A stretch of DNA of 64,000 bases. It comes from Paenibacillus thalictri. Its GTDB lineage: Bacteria > Bacillota > Bacilli > Paenibacillales > NBRC-103111. Shown here one piece after another: positions 35,910-44,619 of this stretch. The stretch's first letter is position 1. Every line of letters begins with the position of its first letter. Made by a program: the position numbers and the translations under genes. Where the stretch lies: positions 1 through 64,000 of the forward strand of contig NZ_SIRE01000003.1 in assembly GCF_004307995.1 (NCBI RefSeq). The letters run 5' to 3'. Under the pieces are notes generated by a model, which did no database searches, was not told the origin of the DNA, and saw only the letters and a list, made by a program, of their open reading frames with translations.

Positions 35910-37174
35910 AGCGGGAATTGAATGTCTTGTTATTATGCGCAAGTTTCATAGGAGGACTGGCAAGCTTTATTGTAGGGGAGGTGCTCCTTGGATATGGTGA
36001 GGGGCATATTCATGAAACTTTGCTAATGGGACTTTATTTTGGGCTCTTTGCGTTAATAGTAGGGCTAGCGTGCTTAGTGGCGGAGATGATTTCACCTGAT
36101 CTGAACGGTACTGCATGGAGATACCGGTATTTAGGTGATTCGTGGAAGCTCTTATTTCCCGCATCGTTTATTTTGTTATTTCTGGCAGGCTCATTACTGC
36201 AGTTTATTTACGGCTTATCTTTCGGTAGGGAGGTTGCGCCCCCCAGAGATTATGCAATGGTCATCGATATTTCTGGCAGTATGGCACAGAACGATCCTAA
36301 CAGACAAAGTCTTCAAGCGGCACAAAATTTGATTCAGCAGATGGATCCGGACAAACGAGCTGCGATCGTACTTTTTAACGACGAGCCGAAATTGTTGCAT
36401 CCGATGATTCAACTCATAGATGAGCAAGCCAAACGCAATCTTACATCTAGTATCGTCTCGGCTCCTAATCCAGATAAAGGTACGGATATTGGTAAAGCGT
36501 TAATGTTCACATCCGAACTTTTGAAAGATCAACGACAGTCTGACCGTCGGGCAGCAGTAATCCTCATTTCAGACGGGGTAAGTGATATTGATATAGATAA
36601 TGTACTCAAACCTTATCAAGATAGTGACACTGAAATTCATACGATTGGATTTAAGGGTGGGGACTTGCTTCTGAAGAAGATCGCTAGCAGAACGGATGGT
36701 AAATTTTATCGCGTAGGAGAAGCCCAGCAATTGACCCAAGTGTTTACAGAAATTTATCGAAATGATAATAAACGCTACCTTGTCGGGGAGCGAACGGGAA
36801 TACAGGCGAACAGCGCAGCATATAAGATCATGCGGATTGGTTTTATTACCCTACTCGGATCATTACTTGGACTGATGCTAGGAATCATTTTCGACAACAA
36901 GCATTTAGCTCTGAGATTTAGCAGCGGCGGTGCTGTGGGAGGTTTGCTAGCAGGGTTTCTCCTGGAGTTTGGGCTACAAGAGACAATTGTTCCAGCAGGG
37001 TTTCGTGGGGGGGCTGACATCTGCATGGCCATAGTTCTTGCATTTTCAACGGTTGCAGTACCGGTTCAACAAAATACAATCAACTCTTCGACTTTTCGTT
37101 ACAATGAGACTCGAAATAATACGGACCAGTTTACCAAGAAGGGTAAGGACAGCAGTAGTAATGGATTTCGTTAG
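35906..37174 (+). CDS. Polytopic membrane protein with VWA domain
   Basis: A 422-residue protein, the second VWA protein of the cluster. Three or four N-terminal transmembrane helices (about 8-30, 38-60, 83-105) are followed by a VWA domain at about 113-285 with the MIDAS DxSxS at 121-125 (DISGS) and a second Asp in VILISDGVSD. Three more helices follow (about 312-332, 340-358, 370-392). The start is TTG at 35906, overlapping the previous stop as TTGA, with GGGGAGG upstream. The order resembles BatA/BatB-type VWA membrane proteins, but the neighbours are different. It probably forms the membrane face of the system together with the secreted VWA protein. Confidence 0.78.
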   Translation: MKRELNVLLLCASFIGGLASFIVGEVLLGYGEGHIHETLLMGLYFGLFALIVGLACLVAEMISPDLNGTAWRYRYLGDSWKLLFPASFILLFLAGSLLQFIYGLSFGREVAPPRDYAMVIDISGSMAQNDPNRQSLQAAQNLIQQMDPDKRAAIVLFNDEPKLLHPMIQLIDEQAKRNLTSSIVSAPNPDKGTDIGKALMFTSELLKDQRQSDRRAAVILISDGVSDIDIDNVLKPYQDSDTEIHTIGFKGGDLLLKKIASRTDGKFYRVGEAQQLTQVFTEIYRNDNKRYLVGERTGIQANSAAYKIMRIGFITLLGSLLGLMLGIIFDNKHLALRFSSGGAVGGLLAGFLLEFGLQETIVPAGFRGGADICMAIVLAFSTVAVPVQQNTINSSTFRYNETRNNTDQFTKKGKDSSSNGFR

Positions 37175-37190
37175 GTAGGAGGTAGCAGGT

Positions 37191-37832
37191 ATGTTAAAGG
37201 TGATGGAGCCTTCACCGAGTCAAAGGATAGACAATATAACAGGACAACGGCAACAAGATGAATGTTTATTGAATTGGAATTGGCCCAAGAATGTCCAATA
37301 TGTTTATATCTATACGTTTCAAGATGAGGAAGAATTGCCTCCTGAGCAACTTGATGTTAAAAACTTAAAGCTTATAACTCGAGAAGAATATAAAATGATG
37401 GGCGGTTACCGAGAACGTATTGGCTTCGTCGGCGCACGTTCATATCGGTGTTTTCCGTGCGTTATGAATGATGGAGAATTGATTTTGCTTAAGCAGCAGG
37501 ATAATAGAAACCTGTTGCAGATAGGTGGTGTTCGTGCGCAAGTAAGGTATAGCATTAAATACGGCTGGGGTTTATTCAGCAAGCGTAAGTCCGTGCTGCT
37601 CAAGTTATTTTGTGAGAAGCAAGTCCCTCGGGAGGCGTTATGCTATGTAAAAAAATCAGGTAGTGAGCCGATAAACCGTGAGGATGGAATTGTCTATCCC
37701 TTTCCCTGGGACTTTACGATAGGAGAACACTATTTACCAGAGTTTGAAGTTGGTAAGCAAGAATATGTACGCATTTTCTTTACTAATGGTAAACGTTATG
37801 GAGAAGCCTTTGAACTGATCAGAGAAAAGTGA
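37191..37832 (+). CDS. Conserved-looking 213-aa protein of the tubulin/GTPase operon
   Basis: I recognise no family. The sequence is beta-rich, without membrane segment or signal, and contains no cysteine cluster or nucleotide-binding motif. Segments such as LNWNWPKNVQYVYIYTFQDE and IKYGWGLFSKRKSVLLKLFC suggest repeated Ig-like or fibronectin-like strands (a paired beta-sandwich). It lies between the membrane VWA gene and the GTPase gene, with 16- and 10-base gaps, so it belongs to the operon. It may be an adaptor of the GTPase. Confidence 0.55.
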   Translation: MLKVMEPSPSQRIDNITGQRQQDECLLNWNWPKNVQYVYIYTFQDEEELPPEQLDVKNLKLITREEYKMMGGYRERIGFVGARSYRCFPCVMNDGELILLKQQDNRNLLQIGGVRAQVRYSIKYGWGLFSKRKSVLLKLFCEKQVPREALCYVKKSGSEPINREDGIVYPFPWDFTIGEHYLPEFEVGKQEYVRIFFTNGKRYGEAFELIREK

Positions 37833-37842
37833 GGGGAATTAG

Positions 37843-39108
37843 GTGCTCAGTTTTATTAAAAAGATTTTCGTAACAAGGCCGGTCCCCCGGCAGAAGCCTG
37901 AGTATTATAATATTATATGTCCCTACTGCTTTCATAAATTTAAACCTGAAGAAGTTGTGTTTCGTGCTACGCATACAAGGGACGATGATGATGAGTTCAT
38001 GGAGCGTATAGATGAGAATTTGAGCAAGTGGCGGAAGCGTTTTAAAGCCGATGAAGTGTATATGGAGGCAGTTATAGATCCTGTGACGATTCCAGATGAA
38101 AACCGGATTTATTCGGAAAAAGTTTTGGTTGGGGTTGTAGATCGTTATGGGGAAGTTACAAGGCGTAGATTATGTCCGGAATGTCATAACGTTTTGCCAG
38201 TATCGGCAGGCAAGGTGCCAAGTAATATTATTTCAGTTATTGGAGCTTCACAAGTTGGAAAATCAGTTTTCATAGCCTCGCTAGTACATACACTGCAAAA
38301 TAAGACCGCAGTGAATTTTGATGCATCCTGTATTGCTATGACGCCGGAAGTGGGAAATCGTTTCAATAACCGTTTTATTAGACCTATATTTGAGAATAAT
38401 ACAATGATTGCTACGACAAGTGTCAATGAACAGATGGATCCGTACATTTTTGAATTCAAGTTTAAGGATGATAACAAGGAAACATTGACTTTGGTCTTCT
38501 TTGATGTCGCAGGCGAGGGAATGACAAGCCGCGAATATTTGGAGATACAGGCCGAACACATCAAAAACTCCTCTGGGATCATGTTTTTGGTTGATCCTCT
38601 ACAGATCAGGAGTATCCGCGATAAAATCCATTTAAAACTTGGTACGGAGGAACAAAATGAATTTTCCTCCAAATATGATGAACCGACTATGGTTATTTCC
38701 GGACTATATGAAAACTTTATTGCACATCAACCTAATTCTCGCACTAATATCCCAACAGCTGTTGTATTGACTAAGAGCGATATGTTGCATTATTTGAAGG
38801 AAGAGGATAGTGATTACATTCAGCCCAATAGCAATGTTTTCCGAAACGTTGTTCACAAAGAATACCTAAATAACATTGAATTTGAAAATATTAATGGAGA
38901 AATTGGACGATTTCTACAGAAAGTAGACCAATCCTTTAAAAGCGCGGTGGATGTTTACTTTACTAATAAAGCTTATTTCGCAGTTTCTGCTCTAGGCTCA
39001 AATCCTAAGAATACAGAGCTTAGTGGTGTTGTATCCCCGATTCGCGTCGATGAGCCATTCATCTGGTTGTTAAACCAGCTCGGATATATTGATCGGAGGG
39101 ACACATAG
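37843..39108 (+). CDS. Zinc-ribbon GTPase (double-GTPase-2-like)
   Basis: A 421-residue P-loop GTPase. An N-terminal zinc ribbon is built from CPYC (about residue 27) and CPEC (about residue 114), with a charged insert between. The Walker A loop GASQVGKS is at residues 134-141. The switch II motif appears as FFDVAGEG (a DxxG variant) and the guanine-specificity motif as LTKSD (TKxD). It looks like the core GTPase described for prokaryotic systems that pair it with a GAP1 protein, VWA proteins and tubulin-like proteins. The start is GTG with GAGGGGAA upstream. The stop overlaps the next start by one base, so GTPase and GAP-like partner are coupled. Confidence 0.82.
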   Translation: MLSFIKKIFVTRPVPRQKPEYYNIICPYCFHKFKPEEVVFRATHTRDDDDEFMERIDENLSKWRKRFKADEVYMEAVIDPVTIPDENRIYSEKVLVGVVDRYGEVTRRRLCPECHNVLPVSAGKVPSNIISVIGASQVGKSVFIASLVHTLQNKTAVNFDASCIAMTPEVGNRFNNRFIRPIFENNTMIATTSVNEQMDPYIFEFKFKDDNKETLTLVFFDVAGEGMTSREYLEIQAEHIKNSSGIMFLVDPLQIRSIRDKIHLKLGTEEQNEFSSKYDEPTMVISGLYENFIAHQPNSRTNIPTAVVLTKSDMLHYLKEEDSDYIQPNSNVFRNVVHKEYLNNIEFENINGEIGRFLQKVDQSFKSAVDVYFTNKAYFAVSALGSNPKNTELSGVVSPIRVDEPFIWLLNQLGYIDRRDT

Positions 39109-41519
39109 TGACTGAATGGCAAAAGATTCAACAACATGTTTTTACGCGGGAACGCGGAGGTGTGTTTCGCACGAACGAAGGTTTTGATACCATTGCACTT
39201 TCTCCGCCCCTTTTGAGGGATAAAAGGTTTGTGCAAAACGTGCTTCATCCATTTTGCGTTTATAAAGCTCCACAAGAACTATTAAGGCAAAAATCAGCGG
39301 TTAATAGCTCTCAATTTCCTGATTCACTCACTGTTTTTACTGGACCGAATAATGAGCTTGTAATTGGTCGCAGTATTTATGTAAATGCGGATTTTACAGG
39401 ACAACGAAGTACTTATTTCACCCATCAATTCGTAATTCCTGAGAGCCGACGGGAAGAATTCCTAAAGGAGCCAGCTCGGCTTTTTAGTGTGAAAAGTTTC
39501 ATAGATTCGTATGATATTCGTAAAGGTACAGAAGTTCCCGAACTTGTTGATTTGGAGAGCCAGGGGTTTAAACTTGACTCGGACAGTATTTTGTCTGGCT
39601 TTGGAATCTCCAAAGAAAAGTTCAAGCAGTTGCTGTATGCTATTATGATGTCAATAAATCCCGGAAAGCAGGGACCAAGACGCAAGATATACGTGGCCCT
39701 TGATGTGGACGTCCATAGGAGCTCAGAAGCGGCCAGATATCTGTCGGCTGTATTGTATAGTTTACTGCCTTATACGATGCGTCGACATTTGGGTGTGGTA
39801 ACATTTAACAGCGAGCCGGAGAGCCGTAGCGGGATTCACTTAACTTTTGTAGAAAAGGGAAGTATTGCCCAAGTAGAACGAAGTTTTGAACGTGATGTAC
39901 TTTTTGACTTTTCTGAACAGCTTTTTAGAAACGTTGAGTTACCTGGAAATGAACATATATATTTGGACTTTGTTTGGGAAAATCGTAACAACTCAGCGTT
40001 GTTGACGGATTTCTTCACATTCTGTGACGAAGCATTGCAAGGTCTCGGTGATTCCGAATTAATGGCTGTAACTTATTACCAACTTTGTGGCCTGTATCAG
40101 ATTAATGAAGATCAAAGTCGAGGCAAATATGTTAAAAATCGGCCTGGTACAATAACTGGAATTACTATTCTTCTGGAGAAAGAAGCGGAGAAGAAGCCAG
40201 CTATAACAGATTTGTTTCAGGTTCTTATTAAAGAAGATATGCTGAATTCAGAATTCGTTCCTGACAAAGATTATATCGGTAGCCTCTTAGCTTTCTCTCA
40301 CAGCACAAGTTTATATCGTGACCTTATTATAAGTGCTCTGGTTCTTTTCAGTAATTACTTAATAAAAAGAGAAACAATAACAACTAATACTGTCTCAAAG
40401 TACTGGATTGCAGATTCGTTTCGTAAGGATGAAATTCTTTTTCCAAGCTTCATTGCTAGGTGGGCTGAAATCAGTGCTTTAAACTCTGAGGGTTACGTAC
40501 GGAATGACTTTCGGTCTTGCAGAGATAAGAAGGAGTTTTTACTATGTATTCAATTTTGGTACAAAACTTACAAGGAATTTCTCAATAGTCTTTCAATTAT
40601 CGAAGAGGCTCAAGAAACCACTTGTCGTGTATTGAAAGGCAAGTCAGAGGAATTAATAATGACTGCAAAATCAATTATACTTGCGATGAAAAACTTACAG
40701 GTAAACGGCTCGGTGAATTTACTAGCTACAAATGTAATCGCGGCAGCAACTAAGATATTTATTGAAGAATTGGAATTGCAAAAGATCAACTATGATCAAT
40801 GGAAACAGCTCGACTTCTTAGTAGGGAAGGACTCATTGACTAATGGTTTAAAGCTTGATTTGCAGCAGGATGATAAATTAAGAATTATTAATGCAGTATA
40901 TTTCGCATTGAATTATAACCGAAGCATTGAATCAGAATGCTTGACCTCATGGCAACGTTTAGGAGATCAGCAGCAGGTTGCCCAAAAATTATTGAAATCT
41001 CTGTTGAAAAATCGAATTGAACGAGATCATTTACCAAGCCTGCTTTTCGCATTCTATTCTCCACAACCGGCCTTCCACAGCAGGGGATTAAAAAAACCAA
41101 GTGAGATTGATTATTTTGCACTTTTTGAGTTCATGCGCGGATCTAATGGATCGAAGTTGGCGGAATTTATTCTCTGGGCCGAGAAAGAGAATCCCTTCTC
41201 CTCAGAGCTTGAACTTTATAAGAGCGCGCTCCACTATTATTTTGTCGAGGCATATCCTGAGTTGATTAGGGAGAGAGAAGTAAACAAGCGGCTTCTAGAG
41301 CTAAAGAGCAGCAAAATGAGAGCGTATTTCAAAGCTATTCGAAAGGAACTCAGCCCTTTTCGAAGGTTTATTCACAAATATCGAAGTCAAATTAGAATTG
41401 TTATGATGGTTCTTATCGGATTTTTGTTACTGTCTGCACTAGCAATATTGGTTATTAAATACGGGAGCTTGTTATTTGATTCAGTTAAAAGCCTATTTTC
41501 CGCAAACACAAAGAAATAA
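39108..41519 (+). CDS. GAP1-like GTPase-associated protein with C-terminal membrane anchor
   Basis: An 803-residue protein. The N-terminal 170 residues (VFTRERGGVFRTNEGFDTIA, LVIGRSIYVNADFTGQRSTY then FTHQFVI) fit the GAP1-N domain known from computational surveys of GTPase-based conflict systems, and the large helical middle fits its GAP1-M/C parts. One transmembrane helix near residues 768-792 (IVMMVLIGFLLLSALAILVI) holds it to the membrane from the inside. It begins with GTG, overlapping the GTPase stop by one base, and is the likely regulator or effector of that GTPase. No catalytic motif of its own is visible. Confidence 0.72.
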   Translation: MTEWQKIQQHVFTRERGGVFRTNEGFDTIALSPPLLRDKRFVQNVLHPFCVYKAPQELLRQKSAVNSSQFPDSLTVFTGPNNELVIGRSIYVNADFTGQRSTYFTHQFVIPESRREEFLKEPARLFSVKSFIDSYDIRKGTEVPELVDLESQGFKLDSDSILSGFGISKEKFKQLLYAIMMSINPGKQGPRRKIYVALDVDVHRSSEAARYLSAVLYSLLPYTMRRHLGVVTFNSEPESRSGIHLTFVEKGSIAQVERSFERDVLFDFSEQLFRNVELPGNEHIYLDFVWENRNNSALLTDFFTFCDEALQGLGDSELMAVTYYQLCGLYQINEDQSRGKYVKNRPGTITGITILLEKEAEKKPAITDLFQVLIKEDMLNSEFVPDKDYIGSLLAFSHSTSLYRDLIISALVLFSNYLIKRETITTNTVSKYWIADSFRKDEILFPSFIARWAEISALNSEGYVRNDFRSCRDKKEFLLCIQFWYKTYKEFLNSLSIIEEAQETTCRVLKGKSEELIMTAKSIILAMKNLQVNGSVNLLATNVIAAATKIFIEELELQKINYDQWKQLDFLVGKDSLTNGLKLDLQQDDKLRIINAVYFALNYNRSIESECLTSWQRLGDQQQVAQKLLKSLLKNRIERDHLPSLLFAFYSPQPAFHSRGLKKPSEIDYFALFEFMRGSNGSKLAEFILWAEKENPFSSELELYKSALHYYFVEAYPELIREREVNKRLLELKSSKMRAYFKAIRKELSPFRRFIHKYRSQIRIVMMVLIGFLLLSALAILVIKYGSLLFDSVKSLFSANTKK

Positions 41520-41531
41520 GGAGGAGCCTAT

Positions 41532-43985
41532 ATGTTCAGAACAGCGGCCAAACTAGCCTGTTTTACCTTGGGACTAACCATTGTTTTGAGTTTGTATTTT
41601 GCTGGGGTAGTGGAAGCAAAAGGTGAAACCAAAACATTCCAAGATGTGCCGCCCGATCATTGGGCTTTCTACGCAGTACAAGAGATGGTTAATAATGGTG
41701 TGGTGGATGGCTATCAGGATGGAGGCTTCTTTCCAGACCAGGAGTTGACACGGGAACAATTCTGCAAACTTCTGACACTGGCACTCGACTTAAATCTTTC
41801 GAAGGCCAACGAATCCTCATATTCTGATGTGGCAGTAGATGATTGGTCTATGCCTTACATCGAGGCAGTAAAAGATTATGTTAGTGGGTACGAAATCGGA
41901 ATAGGGAAGCCTTTCTTTGATCCAAGTGCTGTTATTACGAGGGAAGATGTGGCAATAGCGTTGGTGAAAGGAGCGAAGCTGAATCCCGGCTCAGTCTCCA
42001 ACGCCGTCTCTGTTATCCAACAGAAATTTTACGATGCGTCAGCGGTCTCTACTGGGATTGAAGCATACGTTGCTATTGCGATTCAAAACAATTTGCTGTC
42101 TGGTTATGAGGACGGTACGTTTCGTCCTCAATCTGGATTAACCAGAGCGGCCGCAGTAACGATGTTAACCCGGATGCTAGAGAATAAACTGATTTTGCCA
42201 TTAAAGGACATTACACTCTCTGTTGACATTCCCTTAAAAGTAGAAACACCATATATTTCCATATCCGGAAAAACGGAAAAAGACATTAAGTTATATGTAA
42301 ATAATGATTGGACTCCTAACTATAATGGGACATACGAATGGAGTGGCAATTTAAACAAAGGGGAAGGAGACTATTGGTTCGAGGTAAAAGCAGTCAAAAG
42401 CAATGGGAGATATAAAGCTTTCAACTACGCTGTTGATTTCAGTATTCCTGCTCCCAAGCTTACAGTAATGGTGCCTGGGGAAACGGACCTAGAAACTGTA
42501 AGAATAAGTGGCAGTGTTAATGATATCAATGATGACAGTCCTATTGTTAGTGTGAATGGTAAAGTAATAACCATTCGTGAGAAAGGGGAATGGAGCATCG
42601 ATCTTTCTTTACACGAAGGAACTAATATGGTTACATTTTCATCTTCCAATAAATTTAATAAAGAAACAGAGCAGCAGAAAAGCATTGTGTTTAATATCAG
42701 CCCACCAGACCTTAAACTTGAAGATGTTCCAGATATAGTTAATTTTAAGGAATTTACTATCAGAGGAACAGCAACGGACAAAAACGATTCTAAACCCAAA
42801 GTTACCTTGAACAACAAAGAACTTACTAATAATGATGGATTTCAACAAAAAATAGTACTTACTGAAGGAGTCAATGACCTTGCGATTAGAGCGGTGAACC
42901 GTTTAGGGAAAGCAACAGATTTTGCAAAAAAGGTCAGCTACGTAATCAAGCCTCCGAACGTCACGGTGGATGGATTAACGGAAACATCAATAAAAGAAAC
43001 AGTTTCATTTTCTGTAGCGGTCGATGACTTGTATGATAAACAGCCGTCTATCTACATAAATGGATTATATAGGGGCCAATCATCGGCTAACTCGAGCTTA
43101 ACTCTAGCCGAAGGAAACAATGACATTACGATAAAAGCTGTGAGCTCAAGTGGTAAAGAGACTATTATTACTAAAAAAGTGGTCTATGTAATTTTGCCTC
43201 CAAAGTTGAATGTAGAAACGCTTCCTGCAACCACAGGAACTAGAACGCTCACCGTGAAAGCAACGGCAGTGGATACAGTGGACTCCAGTCCGAGTATCTA
43301 TCTAAATGGAAGTTATGTGGCTAAAAACAGCATCTCTACCACTGTCCAATTAGTTGAAGGAACCAATAAAATTACTATTCGAGCAACGAATAGCAAAGGT
43401 AAAGAAGCTGTTGAAACTCAGACGGTTATATATACTTCACCACCTCCGGTTGTTACAGTCAGCGCACTTCCGGAGACTGTAACATCCAAAAGTCTAACCA
43501 TCAAGGCAAGTGCGCAGGATGCCAATGACCAATATCCAAAGTTATATCTAAACGGACAGTACATGGCAACAAAACAATTTGAGACAACCGTTCAACTTAA
43601 GGACGGGGTTAATGTATTTGAAATCAAGGCAGTAAATAGTGTCGGAAAAACATCAGATATCATTACACGTTCGGTTAGTTACCAGCAACCAGCTCCTACT
43701 ATTATGATCAATGGTACTTGGCCTGCATCTGTATCTTCTCCTACATTTACATTGTCCGTGAATGCAACAGACCCAAATGATTCGAGTCCAAGTATTCTGA
43801 TTAATGGTAAGGTGGAAGGGAAATCCAGTATATCCAAGACAGTTACATTAACACAAGGAGTAAATACATTTGAGTTTAAAGCTCAGAATGCGGCGGGTAA
43901 AGTAAGCGATCCGATTATTAAAACGATTACATATACAGTACCGATAACCAATGTACCAACGGCATCGGAAACAAGTCAAAAGTAG
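41532..43985 (+). CDS. SLH surface protein with seven Ig-like repeats
   Basis: An 817-residue secreted protein. A signal peptide (residues 1-29) ends near VVEAK. Three SLH domains at the N-terminus (about 35-215: FQDVPPDHWAFYAVQEMVNN, YSDVAVDDWSMPYIEAVKDY and a third ending TFRPQSGLTRAAA) should bind the secondary cell-wall polymer. About seven Ig-like repeats of 80-90 residues follow, most opening with a pattern such as PPKLNVETLP and holding an NGxYVA turn. It is the last gene of the operon, 12 bases after the GAP1-like gene with an AAGGAGGAG site. A terminator follows. In Gram-negative relatives of this system an OmpA-type protein is reported; this SLH protein could have the same anchoring role here. 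Confidence 0.85.
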   Translation: MFRTAAKLACFTLGLTIVLSLYFAGVVEAKGETKTFQDVPPDHWAFYAVQEMVNNGVVDGYQDGGFFPDQELTREQFCKLLTLALDLNLSKANESSYSDVAVDDWSMPYIEAVKDYVSGYEIGIGKPFFDPSAVITREDVAIALVKGAKLNPGSVSNAVSVIQQKFYDASAVSTGIEAYVAIAIQNNLLSGYEDGTFRPQSGLTRAAAVTMLTRMLENKLILPLKDITLSVDIPLKVETPYISISGKTEKDIKLYVNNDWTPNYNGTYEWSGNLNKGEGDYWFEVKAVKSNGRYKAFNYAVDFSIPAPKLTVMVPGETDLETVRISGSVNDINDDSPIVSVNGKVITIREKGEWSIDLSLHEGTNMVTFSSSNKFNKETEQQKSIVFNISPPDLKLEDVPDIVNFKEFTIRGTATDKNDSKPKVTLNNKELTNNDGFQQKIVLTEGVNDLAIRAVNRLGKATDFAKKVSYVIKPPNVTVDGLTETSIKETVSFSVAVDDLYDKQPSIYINGLYRGQSSANSSLTLAEGNNDITIKAVSSSGKETIITKKVVYVILPPKLNVETLPATTGTRTLTVKATAVDTVDSSPSIYLNGSYVAKNSISTTVQLVEGTNKITIRATNSKGKEAVETQTVIYTSPPPVVTVSALPETVTSKSLTIKASAQDANDQYPKLYLNGQYMATKQFETTVQLKDGVNVFEIKAVNSVGKTSDIITRSVSYQQPAPTIMINGTWPASVSSPTFTLSVNATDPNDSSPSILINGKVEGKSSISKTVTLTQGVNTFEFKAQNAAGKVSDPIIKTITYTVPITNVPTASETSQK

Positions 43986-44027
43986 TAACGTAAACCACTC
44001 TATTTGACAGTTCACTAATAATTCTTG

Positions 44028-44060
44028 AGAAGGAGCTAACAGTCTCCTTCTTTATTTTTT
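44028..44060 (+). terminator. Terminator of the tubulin/GTPase operon
   Basis: AGAAGGAG, eight-base loop, CTCCTTCT, then TTATTTTTTT. It closes the rightward operon that starts at 28296. Confidence 0.85.
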
Positions 44061-44104
44061 TGTAATTTATTATTGGCTATATAGGGAGAAGGAGACAAGG
44101 AATA

Positions 44105-44293
44105 ATGTTTAATCTTAACAGGCTCATACGCGGAATGAGGTATCGGGACGGCGAACTAACGGCCTACGGCTTGGAGGTCGGGGCATTGTTGATCATTATT
44201 GGAGTCGCCACCTTGTTCATCGGTTTGTTGATGTTTCGGGAGGTGCGTAAAGTGAATTCCATCGGGATACAAAATGCAGATTTGAGAAGTTAG
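44105..44293 (+). CDS. Small single-pass membrane protein
   Basis: Sixty-two residues with one transmembrane helix (LEVGALLIIIGVATLFIGLL, about 23-42) and a short basic tail. AAGGAGACAAGG precedes the ATG, a good ribosome site at a slightly long spacing. It stands just beyond the operon terminator and before a tRNA-Ala-derived repeat, so it may be the last gene of the island or a separate small gene. Function unknown. Confidence 0.5.
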   Translation: MFNLNRLIRGMRYRDGELTAYGLEVGALLIIIGVATLFIGLLMFREVRKVNSIGIQNADLRS

Positions 44294-44309
44294 GTTGTAA
44301 CCATTAACG

Positions 44310-44389
44310 GGCAGTAAAATCGACTCGCTCGGGAGAGTGCAGCGCCAGCCGCGATGAAGCCAGAGGTTTGATCCCGCAAAAGTTCACTA
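44310..44389 (+). repeat. tRNA-Ala-derived repeat, right of the tubulin/GTPase island
   Basis: GGCAGTAAAATCGACTCGCT, CGGGAGAGTGC, then a decayed anticodon arm (AGCGCCAGCCGCGATG) and T arm (AGAGGTTTGATCCCGC). Its opening matches 23491-23521 at 26 of 31 positions. I infer an attR-like scar; the partner lies 20.8 kb to the left. Confidence 0.6.
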
Positions 44390-44401
44390 TAATTATCGAA
44401 C

Positions 44402-44430
44402 GTCCTCCTATGCTGGAGGACTTTTTATTT
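44402..44430 (+). terminator. Terminator after the right tRNA-Ala-derived repeat
   Basis: GTCCTCC, six-base loop, GGAGGAC, TTTTT. Again a terminator stands directly behind a tRNA-Ala fragment. The bases from 44431 to 44619 hold no further gene that I can see. Confidence 0.8.
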
Positions 44431-44619
44431 TTAAACGAAGCGGATTGAAGATGTTGATCTTAGGAAAAAAGTGTTCCAAGATAAAGAAGGGAATAAGAGC
44501 GTTTTTGTCGAAAAGGCAAGAATCGAATCATGGTATGAAAAATTGCAATTGAGATGGGGGAAATTCCACGCTGCAAGTTCACCCCATTACATCGGATTTA
44601 ATTAAGGAGACAAACTCAA

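Noticed and set aside
35906-37174. BatA/BatB or MoxR-associated VWA protein
   Set aside because: No MoxR ATPase, DUF58 or TPR partner genes are present; the neighbours are tubulin-like and GTPase genes.
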